Positions 35,640 to 43,498 of a DNA stretch of 64,000 bases are shown piece after piece. The stretch spans positions 186,001-250,000 of the forward strand of contig NZ_JASERL010000002.1 of the NCBI RefSeq assembly GCF_030766935.1. Reading direction: 5' to 3'. The DNA is from Streptomyces sp. KL109B. GTDB taxonomy: Bacteria > Actinomycetota > Actinomycetes > Streptomycetales > Streptomycetaceae. Both the position numbers and the translations under genes were made by a program. The notes below the pieces were generated by a model. The model ran no database searches, was not told where the DNA came from, and saw nothing but the letters and a program-made list of their open reading frames with translations. The first letter of the stretch is position 1. Every line of letters starts with the position of its first letter.

Positions 35640-36698
35640 ATGACCTTGACGGAGCGCACCCTCAGACGGGCCTGGCACGACCTGGCCAAGGGCACCGACC
35701 TGCTCGACGACGCCATGCTGCCGCCCATCGGCACCTCGCCCGAGGAGTACGGGCGGCAGGTGCCCAGCGGCGAGGGGCTGTTCCTCGTCCTGGACACGGC
35801 CGGGACGGTGCACGGCCACATAGGCCCCTACCGTGAGGTCTTCGCCACCCGGGACCTCGACGAGGTGCTGTACTTCGCCGCCGAGGACGCGATACGCGGC
35901 ATCGCCGCACACATCGCGAGCCGCTCGCCCGGTACGGGCCCGGTGGCCAATCTGGTCACGGGCCAGGCGCAGTTGATGGACCGCGTCGGCCCGGCCTGGG
36001 GGCGCCGTTTCCGCGGCGGCGGCGCGGCGGACGTCCGGCCGGAGGCACCCTGCGGGCTCGATCCGTACGAGGGGTTCGCATGGATCGCCGGCGGCTGGCG
36101 TGACCAGGACCCGTACACCCACCTCACGTTCTTCCGCGGCGAAGGCGTCACTCCCGAGGCCATCGCGCTGGCCCATGGCGCCGACCCCGCGCAGGTCGCC
36201 GCCGGGACCCGGCTTGCCGAGCTGCGCGACATGGACGGCGGCGCGAAGGATTACTGGGACCTCGTCTGGCAGACCTGCTGCTTCGGGCGGTCGGGCGACT
36301 GGGTGTTCCTGCTGCACCACGAGACACCGCCCGGCGTCGGGGACCTGCGCGCGGCCCTCGACGGGATCGGCGTGCGGGAGAGCGTGCACCTGAGCGCCGC
36401 CTCCGCGAAGGCCATCTACACCTTCGACTACCTGCGCGACGGCCGGCGCGTCGACGACGACTGGGGAATCCTCGAACTCATCTGGTACGAGCGCGGGCGG
36501 GCGCCCTACTTCCGGGGCGGCCAACTCGACTTCGTGAACCGCGCCGTGCGCCGCGCCGAACTCGACCACCCGGAGGTCACCGACAAGTTCGCGCTGTACT
36601 TCCACGCCCTGCAGACCGCCTTCGGACTCGGGCTGCCGCGCCGGGACATCGAGGAGGGGTCCGTCCACGCCGCATTGTGGGCCCGCCGCGACGGCTGA
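35640..36698 (+). CDS. Unknown protein, 352 aa, beside peptide exporter
   Basis: ATG at 35640. Two parts can be seen. The first (1-130) has EGLFLVLDTAGTVHGHIGPYREVFATRDLDEVLYFAAEDAIRGIAAHIA, which resembles small immunity-type domains that end in a paired helix. The second contains GDWVFLLHHETPPGVGDLRAAL followed by a DUF6461-like stretch (AIYTFDYLRDGRRVDDDWGILEL). No signal peptide, membrane segment or catalytic motif is visible. It follows the exporter with 121 bp between, so an immunity role for the exported peptide is a reasonable but weak guess. I do not recognise a firm family. Confidence 0.6.
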   Translation: MTLTERTLRRAWHDLAKGTDLLDDAMLPPIGTSPEEYGRQVPSGEGLFLVLDTAGTVHGHIGPYREVFATRDLDEVLYFAAEDAIRGIAAHIASRSPGTGPVANLVTGQAQLMDRVGPAWGRRFRGGGAADVRPEAPCGLDPYEGFAWIAGGWRDQDPYTHLTFFRGEGVTPEAIALAHGADPAQVAAGTRLAELRDMDGGAKDYWDLVWQTCCFGRSGDWVFLLHHETPPGVGDLRAALDGIGVRESVHLSAASAKAIYTFDYLRDGRRVDDDWGILELIWYERGRAPYFRGGQLDFVNRAVRRAELDHPEVTDKFALYFHALQTAFGLGLPRRDIEEGSVHAALWARRDG

Positions 36699-36767
36699 CA
36701 CCCTGCGCAGGGGTGCTGTTCGCTGTCGCGCCGCTGTTGATCGACTACCGAGGAGGCTCGTCGTCCG

Positions 36768-37544
36768 ATGAACGATCAGCACAACCGGCAGCGCCCGCTG
36801 CGCGTGGGCATGCTCACCCCGTCGTCCAACACCTGCCTGGAACCCGTGACGTACGGGCTGCTCCAGGGCGCGCCGCCGGGACTCGCCACCGTGCACTTCG
36901 CGCGGGTGCCGGTCACGCGGATCGCGCTGGACTCCGGCAGTGACGCGCAGTTCGACCGGGGGCCGATGCTGGCGGCGGCGCGGCAGTTGGCCGACGCGAA
37001 GGTGGACGTGCTGGTGTGGAACGGGACGTCGGGGTCCTGGCTCGGTGTCGAACGGGACCGTGTCCTGGCGGAGGCGCTCAGCGTCGAGACCGGTGCCCCG
37101 GCGACCACGTCGACGCTCGCGCTGCTCGACGCCTGCGCCGCCTATGAGGTGACCCGGCTCGGGCTCGCGCTGCCGTACACCAGCGACGTCGCCGACGCGA
37201 TCGTGGCCACGTACGCGAAGGAGGGCCTGGAGTGCGTGCTCGCGGAGCCGTTCGGGGAGCACGACAACGAGGCGTTCGCGCGGATACCGGCCGCCGACGT
37301 GGCCCGCCAGATCGAGGAGGCGGCGAGCGGCGGGGCGCAGGCCGTGGCCGTGGTGTGCACGAACGTGTACGGGGCCTTCGAGGTCGAGCGGCTCGAAGGG
37401 GCCCTGGGTATTCCGGTGTTCGACTCGGTGAGCGCGACGCTGTGGCTGGCGCTTGGGTTGGCCGGGGCGCGGGCTTCGTGGTCGGGGTACGGGCGGCTGC
37501 TGCGCGAGGGTGGGCTGCGGGGGCACGGCGGCGGTTCGGCATAG
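36768..37544 (+). CDS. Asp/Glu racemase superfamily protein, arylmalonate-decarboxylase-like
   Basis: 258 aa, ATG at 36768 after GAGGAGG. The N-terminus RVGMLTPSSNTCLEP is that of the maleate isomerase/arylmalonate decarboxylase branch. Enzymes of the superfamily normally carry two catalytic Cys. Here the first site reads W84-N-G-T-S-G-S90, so Cys is replaced, while the second Cys is kept (Cys197 in AVVCTNVYGA). A Tyr in ALPYTSDV (Tyr137) is also kept. One Cys plus a Thr-Ser oxyanion pocket is the layout of arylmalonate decarboxylase, not of racemases or maleate isomerases. An amidase gene follows 58 bp later, so both may serve one small-acid pathway. Confidence 0.75.
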   Translation: MNDQHNRQRPLRVGMLTPSSNTCLEPVTYGLLQGAPPGLATVHFARVPVTRIALDSGSDAQFDRGPMLAAARQLADAKVDVLVWNGTSGSWLGVERDRVLAEALSVETGAPATTSTLALLDACAAYEVTRLGLALPYTSDVADAIVATYAKEGLECVLAEPFGEHDNEAFARIPAADVARQIEEAASGGAQAVAVVCTNVYGAFEVERLEGALGIPVFDSVSATLWLALGLAGARASWSGYGRLLREGGLRGHGGGSA

Positions 37545-37602
37545 TGGGTCGCGGCACACCGCGGCCACCAGCGGCGAGCCACCCCGACGGAAAGGCCCCC
37601 AC

Positions 37603-39048
37603 GTGCACCACCCCACCGACGCCGACGCGCTCTGCCGGCTGTCCGCCACCGAGACCGCCGCACTGATCCGCTCGCGGGAGCTGTCGCCCGTCGAGGTCAC
37701 GGAGGCGGTGCTCGACCGGATGGCGGCCGTGGACGGGGAGCTGGGAGCGTTCTGCACGCCGACCCCCGAGCTGGCGCGGGAGGCCGCTCGGCGGGTCGCG
37801 GACGACATCGTGGCGGGGCGGGAGACCGGGCCGCTCGCCGGGGTGCCGATGGGCGTCAAGGATCTGATTTCCACCAAGGGCATTCGGACGACGTCGGGCT
37901 CGCGCGCGTACGCGGACTTCGTGCCGGACGAGGACGATGTCGTGGTGGAGCGGTCGGTGGCGGCGGGCGCGGTCGTCCTCGGCAAGACCAACGCCACGGA
38001 GTTCGGCTACAGCGCGACGGGGCACAATCCGCTGTTCCCGCCGACCCGCAACCCGTGGGACCTCGCGCTCACGCCGGGCGGTTCCAGCGCGGGCTCCGCG
38101 GCGGCCGTCGCGGCGGGGCTCGGGCCCGTGGCACTCGGCAGCGACGGCGGCGGCTCGGTGCGGGTGCCGGCCGCGCTGTGCGGGATCTTCGGGTTCAAGG
38201 CGTCGATGGGGCGGGTGCCGGTGTATCCGGGGTGCCGCGACGAACGGTATCCGGGGGTCTCCGGCTGGGAGTCGATCGAGCACATCGGGCCGCTCACCCG
38301 CACCGTCGCCGACGCCGCGCTGATGCTGTCCGTGCTCGCGGGGCCCGACCCGCGCGACCGGCACTCCATCCCGTGCGCGGACGTGGACTGGACCGGGCGT
38401 CGGCCCGTCGGCCGGCTGCGTGTCGCGTACAGCCCGGACCTGAACGGGCGCGTCGCGGTCGATCCCGAGGTGCGGCGGGCGGTGGACGCGGCGGCGAAGG
38501 TGCTTGAGCGCGACCTGGGGGCCGACGTCGAGGAAGTCGACCTCCAACTACCCGACTACAGCCGGGCGTTCGGGGCGATCGTCGCCGCCGAGACCGACCT
38601 GACGGGCATGCGGGCCATGGCCGACCGGCTCGGCTCCGACATGTCCCCGCACCTGACCGCTCTCCTGCGCACCCCGTGGACCGCCGAGCAGTTCACCGAC
38701 GCCAACATGGTGCGCAAGGCCGTCGTGAACCGGGTGGCGCGGCTGATGGCGACGTACGACCTGATCCTCACGCCCACGACCACCGTGCCCGCCTTCCCGG
38801 TAGGCGTGCAGGGGCCTGAGCTGATCGACGGGCGGATGGTGTCCACGGACCACTGGACGTCGTTCGCGGGGCTCGCCAACCTCACCGGCCAGCCCGCCGC
38901 CTCCCTCCCGGCGGGCCGCACCGAGGGCGGGCTCCCCATCGGCGTACAGCTCATCGGCAGGCACCTCGCGGACGGCGCGCTCCTCGACGTGTGCGCGGCC
39001 TACGAGGAGGCGGCCCCGTGGCGGGAGGCGTGGCCGACATCGATCTGA
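37603..39048 (+). CDS. Amidase-signature family hydrolase
   Basis: 481 aa from a GTG at 37603 with GGAAAGG upstream. The Ser-cisSer-Lys triad is complete: Lys86 in MGVKDLIS, Ser161 in TPGGSSAGSAAAVAAG and Ser185 in GSDGGGSVRVPAALCG. The C-terminal part (LPAGRTEGGLPIGVQLIGRHLADGALLDV) is standard. It hydrolyses an amide of unknown structure in the cytoplasm. Gene order with the decarboxylase/isomerase-like gene suggests they share a substrate. It converges on the lipase gene with 15 bp between stop codons. Confidence 0.88.
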   Translation: MHHPTDADALCRLSATETAALIRSRELSPVEVTEAVLDRMAAVDGELGAFCTPTPELAREAARRVADDIVAGRETGPLAGVPMGVKDLISTKGIRTTSGSRAYADFVPDEDDVVVERSVAAGAVVLGKTNATEFGYSATGHNPLFPPTRNPWDLALTPGGSSAGSAAAVAAGLGPVALGSDGGGSVRVPAALCGIFGFKASMGRVPVYPGCRDERYPGVSGWESIEHIGPLTRTVADAALMLSVLAGPDPRDRHSIPCADVDWTGRRPVGRLRVAYSPDLNGRVAVDPEVRRAVDAAAKVLERDLGADVEEVDLQLPDYSRAFGAIVAAETDLTGMRAMADRLGSDMSPHLTALLRTPWTAEQFTDANMVRKAVVNRVARLMATYDLILTPTTTVPAFPVGVQGPELIDGRMVSTDHWTSFAGLANLTGQPAASLPAGRTEGGLPIGVQLIGRHLADGALLDVCAAYEEAAPWREAWPTSI

Positions 39049-39063
39049 GCAGCGACGCGACGC

Positions 39064-40320
39064 CTACCGCACGTCCCCGTACTCGCTCAACACCCCCGGC
39101 GGAGCAAGCGCGTTGACGTAATGCGCAGGACCGTGGTCGTCGAAGGAGTACTTGAACGGCAGCGTGCGCGTCAGCGCGAGCCGTGCCGCGAAGAAGGCGA
39201 GCGGGGCGACGACGGCGAGTCCGGCGAGGCTGTCCATCTGGGGGTACGGCAGGGCGGGGTCCACGCGCTCCACCCAGCCCTCCTCCCGGGCCCGGCCCGG
39301 GATCGCCGTCATGCGGCGCGCGCGGCGCAGCGGGTTCGCACCGGTGAGCAAGTCGCCGGGGAGCGCGGCCAGTTCGGCCGCCGCGTCCGCCGCCATCGTG
39401 AACGCGGAGTCGACGGCACCGCGCGGCCTGCGGAAGTGGAACTCGCGGCCGAACGGGGCATAAGGCCCGACGGGTCGCGGCGGCAGCGCGGGCACCACGT
39501 CGCGGTCGTAGATGTAGCGCAGGAGCCGGTCCCGTAGGAAATAGGTGTCGTTGCTGTCGACCGTGCTCTCGCAGGCGCGCGCCAGGTCGGGGCCGCCGAG
39601 CATGGGCTGCCCGAACGTGTAAACGGCGCGCAGGCGGCGGGCGATGTGGGCGTAGCGCGGTTCGTGGACGAGGGTGACCGCCATCAGCGCCGCCATGGCC
39701 GCGCCGAGGCTGTGCCCGGTGATGTAGAGGGCTTCGAGGCCGTCTCCGCGGGTGCCCTTCTCGTCGGGGTCGATGGATTCGCCGCGTACGGCGCGTTCCA
39801 GGGCCTGGAGGATGAGGTAGCGGGTGGCGCGCATGTTGCGGTAGAAGCCGGCGTGCACCTCGTATTCGCCGTCGCCGAGGTCGACGGCGAGGGTTTCGGG
39901 GCGGACGTCGGCGTCGGTGAGGATGCTGATGATGTCCTCGGGCTGGGTGCCCCGGTAGCAGAGGATCGCGGTGCGGCGCTCCTCGTCCTGGATCAGGTAG
40001 GCGGCGGAGGCGATGTAGAGCGCGTCGACGCGCTGTTCGAAGACGCGGACGCGGTTGCGTTCCAGGCCGAGCCGGGTCGCCATCATGGCGACGGTTTCGG
40101 CGTCGCCGCCCTGCTCGTGACCGGCGTACGCGTACGCGGCGAGGGTCGCCATGGTGTGCGGGAGCACGCCCGCCGGGTCCGGGTGCTCCTTATCCTCGCT
40201 GAGCAGCCGCGGCAGTTCCGGGTGGACGGGAAACGTCGTCCTGCCCTGCTCGACGAAGGTGGGTTCCTTGAGGGGCCGCAGGTCGGCGAAGGCCGGTCCG
40301 TGCACGATCGTGTGCCGCAT
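39064..40320 (-). CDS. Class-3-type lipase, cytoplasmic or membrane-associated
   Basis: 418 aa. Lipase 3 features are TAILCYRGTQPEDIISILTDADV, DGEYEVHAGFYRNMRA, the nucleophile elbow ALYITGHSLGAAMAAL, AVYTFGQPMLGGPDLA and the Asp in YIYDRDVVPALPP; the His in FDDHGPAHYVNAL near the C-terminus completes the triad. A hydrophobic stretch (MDSLAGLAVVAPLAFFAARLAL) near residue 375 may bind the membrane. No signal peptide. The ATG at 40320 has GGGAGGTG upstream and is preferred to an in-frame start at 40356. It is divergent, over 301 bp, from a gene for a fatty-acid-dioxygenase-like fusion, and could supply its free fatty acids. Confidence 0.85.
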   Translation of the reverse strand: MRHTIVHGPAFADLRPLKEPTFVEQGRTTFPVHPELPRLLSEDKEHPDPAGVLPHTMATLAAYAYAGHEQGGDAETVAMMATRLGLERNRVRVFEQRVDALYIASAAYLIQDEERRTAILCYRGTQPEDIISILTDADVRPETLAVDLGDGEYEVHAGFYRNMRATRYLILQALERAVRGESIDPDEKGTRGDGLEALYITGHSLGAAMAALMAVTLVHEPRYAHIARRLRAVYTFGQPMLGGPDLARACESTVDSNDTYFLRDRLLRYIYDRDVVPALPPRPVGPYAPFGREFHFRRPRGAVDSAFTMAADAAAELAALPGDLLTGANPLRRARRMTAIPGRAREEGWVERVDPALPYPQMDSLAGLAVVAPLAFFAARLALTRTLPFKYSFDDHGPAHYVNALAPPGVLSEYGDVR

Positions 40321-40621
40321 GACACCTCCCAGGACGGAGGCTGTGCAGCACACCATCGGGTCCCGGCGGCGTCAAGGCGTCGTCGATCGGCCACGCGCGG
40401 GCCCGGCGGATGGGGCGGGAGGGGTTCCGGCGACGTACGGGGCGGGCCCGCCTGCGGCTCCCCGGCCACTGACAGGGGCAATTCCCTTTGTACGTACGGG
40501 AGTTCGCGCGCGCATACATGGCGGGAACGGGCGCTGTGGCGGGTCCGAGCGCGCCGATAGCGTCGCTGCCCCTCCCCCTGCACGAACCTTCCCCACGTAC
40601 CTTCGACAGGGACGGCAACCG
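40321..40621. promoter_or_regulatory. 301-bp divergent region between lipase and dioxygenase fusion
   Basis: It must contain the promoters for both directions. It includes TTTGTACGTACGGGAGTTCG at about 40484-40503, with the short palindrome GTACGTAC, which is slightly less GC-rich than its flanks. No firm -35/-10 pair or known operator seen. Confidence 0.35.
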
Positions 40622-43498
40622 ATGGCCGAGAACGCACGTCAGCCACAGTACGAGCGGTACGAGGGCGGCAGTCCCGAGGCGGAACGCCTCGTGTTCGAGC
40701 GCCTTGCCCGCGAGATCATGAAGGTTCAGGTCGCGAACCGGCGGGCCAGTGGCGCCCAGGGTTTCGAGCGCGCCTTCCACGCGAAGGCCGCGCTCGGCGT
40801 GGAGAACGCCCGCCTGCGGTTCAACGACGACCTTCCGGCCGCGCTGCGCGCCGGCTTCGCCCAGCCGGGCGCCGAGTACTCGGCGACGGTGCGGCTGTCC
40901 AACGCGAGCGGCATGCGCGGCCCCGACGGGGCGCCCGATCTGCACGGTGTCGCGGTGCGGGTGCGGACCACGTCCGAGGAGAGCCACGATCTGCTCGCCA
41001 CCTCCTTCCCGGTGTCGCACGCGGCGAACGCCCGTGAGTTCGTGGCGTTCGCCAAGGCGATGGCCGGGGCCCGCAATCCGTTGCAGAAGGCGTTCGGCCT
41101 GTTCGTGAAGCTGCCGCTGGCCGTGGGGCTCGGCACCGCGAACCGGATGCGCCGCAACGTCCAGGCCGCGACCCGGAAGACCGTCAACAGCCTTGCACAG
41201 GAGACGTATTGGAGCCGCGGCGCGATGCTGTGGGGCGAGGCGGGACCGGTCCGCTTCCTGCTGCGGCCCGCCGTGGGCGGCGGCCCAGAGCCGCGCCCCG
41301 ACCGGCGTGACCCGAACTTCCTGCACAAGGAACTCGCGTACCGGCTCTCGCGCGGCGACGTCGCCTTCGACCTGTGCGTGCAGCGCTACGTCGACGAGCG
41401 GCGCACGCCCGTGGAGAACAGCGCGGTGGACTGGAAGGAGGCGATCACCCCGCCGATCCCCGTGGCGCGGCTGACCATTCCGGGCCAGGACATCACGACG
41501 GCGGAGGCCCGTTCGGCGGCCCGCCGGATCGAGGAGCTGTCCTTCAACCCCTGGTACACGACGGAGGAGTTCAGGCCGCTCGGCAACATCAACCGGGCCC
41601 GCAAGTCGGCGTACCACGCGAGCAGTGCGCAGCGCCACGGCACCCGCTTCACGCCGCACGAACCGCTCAGGAACCGGGTGCTCGGCGCGCCCGTGAGCCT
41701 CGCGTTCCGGCTCCTGAACCGCTATGTCCCGTGGCACAAGCTGCCTTTGGAGCTGAGCCTGCTCAACCTCGTGTTCCTGCGGAAGGCGCTGCGCAAGCTG
41801 AACCTGATCGACACCGACGTACAGGAAGCGCCGCCGAAGGCGGAGTCGGTGCCGGTGCCGATCGACGAGCGGCTGCGTACCGAGCGGTCCTACGACGGCA
41901 CGTACAACGATCTGTCGGAGCCGAAGATGGGCGCGGTGGGCGCGGCGTTCGGCCGCAACCTCAAGCCCGTGTACCGGCCCGACCTGTTCGACACTCCGAA
42001 CCCGGTGACGGTCAGCCGCAGCCTCCTGGCCCGGGAGAGCTTCGTCCCGGCGACGTCGCTGAACATCCTCGCCGCGGCGTGGATCCAGTTCCAGGTGCAC
42101 GACTGGGTGAACCACCGCCGGTACAAGCCGGGTGACAAGGCGGTCGAGGTGCCGCTGCCGCCCGGTGGCGGGACGTGGGTCAACTCCCCCGGCGGGCCGG
42201 AGGAGAACGTGATGCGGTTCGCCGAGAACGAGGGCATCGAACTGCCCGGCGACGTGCCGCCGGTCCTGTTCGGGAACACCGCGTCGCACTGGTGGGACGG
42301 CTCCGAGGTGTACGGCGGCGACGAGCAGACGGCGAAACTGCTGCGCGAACCCGAGGGCGGGGCACGCCTGTTGCTCGACGGTGGGCACATTCCGATCGAC
42401 CGCACCGGCATCCCGATCACCGGGTTCAAGGACAACTGGTGGATGGGGCTCAGCGCGATGCACACGCTGTTCGCGCGCGAGCACAACGCGGTGTGCGACG
42501 CGCTGCGCTCCGAGTACCCGTCGATGAGCGAGGAGCGGATCTACCACACGGCCCGCCTGGTCGTCTCCGCGCTGATCGCGAAGATTCATACGGTGGAGTG
42601 GACGCCTGCGATCCTCGCGACGAAGGCCATCGACATCGGCCTGCGCACCAACTGGGAGGGCCCGCCCAGGAATTGGCTGAACCAGCTGGGCCTTTGGCTC
42701 CTCGAATCGCACTCGCTGACCGGCATCCCGAAGACGATGCCGGACCACCACTCCGCCCCGTACTCGCTGACCGAGGACTTCGTCACCGTCTACCGGATGC
42801 ACCCGCTGATCCCCGACGACTACGAGCTGCGCGAGCACCACTTCGGGCAGCGCCTCGAAACGCTCGGCTTCAACGACATCCAGGGCGCCGCCGCCGAGAG
42901 CCAGATCCGCAAGACGGGCCTCGCGAACTCCCTGTACTCGTTCGGCATCGCGCACCCGGGCGCGATCACGCTGCACAACTTCCCGAAGTCGCTGACCCAC
43001 TTCCAGCGCGAGGGCGAGATCATCGACCTGTCGGTGGTCGACCTCGTACGCACCCGCAGGCGCGGCGTGCCCCGCTACAACGACTTCCGGGCGGGCCTGC
43101 ACAAGGAGCGCATCCAGCGCTTCGAGGACCTGACGCAGGAGCCGGAGACGCTCGCGCGCCTCAAGGAGGTGTACCGGGACGTCGACGAGATCGACACCGT
43201 CGTCGGCCTGTTCGCGGAGAACCCGCCCACCGGGTTCGGCTTCTCCGACACCGCGTTCCGGATCTTCATCCTGATGGCGACGCGGCGGCTCCAGAGCGAC
43301 CGCTTCCTCACCGTCGACTACCGGCCGGAGATCTATACGCCGCTCGGCATGGACTGGGTGGAGAAGGGCGGTATGAAGTCCGTGATCCTGCGGCACTGCC
43401 CGGACCTCGCGAGCCTGCTGCCGCGCGACGCGAGCGCGTTCGCGCCCTGGCGTCCGGTGCCGCCGGCGGAGAACGGGGGCACGCATGACGCAGGCTGA
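40622..43498 (+). CDS. Catalase-like domain fused to alpha-dioxygenase/cyclooxygenase-like haem peroxidase
   Basis: 958 aa. Residues about 25-345 are a catalase-family haem domain: distal His53 in ERAFHAKAALG, DLHGVAVRVRT, DVAFDLCVQRYVDERRTPVEN and FRPLGNINRARKSAYHASSAQR, with Tyr331 the likely proximal ligand. Residues about 400-945 resemble plant-type fatty acid alpha-dioxygenase: distal His493 in WIQFQVHDWVNH, HTLFAREHNAVCDAL, and VYRMHPLIPD with Tyr724 three residues before the proximal His727, the same spacing as the radical Tyr in that family. The expected products are a fatty acid hydroperoxide (C-terminal domain) and its conversion (N-terminal domain). No signal peptide. The next gene starts inside its last codons. 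Confidence 0.85.
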   Translation: MAENARQPQYERYEGGSPEAERLVFERLAREIMKVQVANRRASGAQGFERAFHAKAALGVENARLRFNDDLPAALRAGFAQPGAEYSATVRLSNASGMRGPDGAPDLHGVAVRVRTTSEESHDLLATSFPVSHAANAREFVAFAKAMAGARNPLQKAFGLFVKLPLAVGLGTANRMRRNVQAATRKTVNSLAQETYWSRGAMLWGEAGPVRFLLRPAVGGGPEPRPDRRDPNFLHKELAYRLSRGDVAFDLCVQRYVDERRTPVENSAVDWKEAITPPIPVARLTIPGQDITTAEARSAARRIEELSFNPWYTTEEFRPLGNINRARKSAYHASSAQRHGTRFTPHEPLRNRVLGAPVSLAFRLLNRYVPWHKLPLELSLLNLVFLRKALRKLNLIDTDVQEAPPKAESVPVPIDERLRTERSYDGTYNDLSEPKMGAVGAAFGRNLKPVYRPDLFDTPNPVTVSRSLLARESFVPATSLNILAAAWIQFQVHDWVNHRRYKPGDKAVEVPLPPGGGTWVNSPGGPEENVMRFAENEGIELPGDVPPVLFGNTASHWWDGSEVYGGDEQTAKLLREPEGGARLLLDGGHIPIDRTGIPITGFKDNWWMGLSAMHTLFAREHNAVCDALRSEYPSMSEERIYHTARLVVSALIAKIHTVEWTPAILATKAIDIGLRTNWEGPPRNWLNQLGLWLLESHSLTGIPKTMPDHHSAPYSLTEDFVTVYRMHPLIPDDYELREHHFGQRLETLGFNDIQGAAAESQIRKTGLANSLYSFGIAHPGAITLHNFPKSLTHFQREGEIIDLSVVDLVRTRRRGVPRYNDFRAGLHKERIQRFEDLTQEPETLARLKEVYRDVDEIDTVVGLFAENPPTGFGFSDTAFRIFILMATRRLQSDRFLTVDYRPEIYTPLGMDWVEKGGMKSVILRHCPDLASLLPRDASAFAPWRPVPPAENGGTHDAG

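Noticed and set aside
32150..35821. A 1223-codon open frame antisense to the ABC2 gene
   Set aside because: It overlaps two well-supported ABC genes completely and has an Arg/His/Asp-rich shadow composition.
35370..37997. Long antisense frame whose translation contains repeated RPLPGNVR-like units
   Set aside because: The peptide repeats simply come from the 20-21 bp DNA repeat at 35531-35612; the rest is antisense to genes with recognised motifs.
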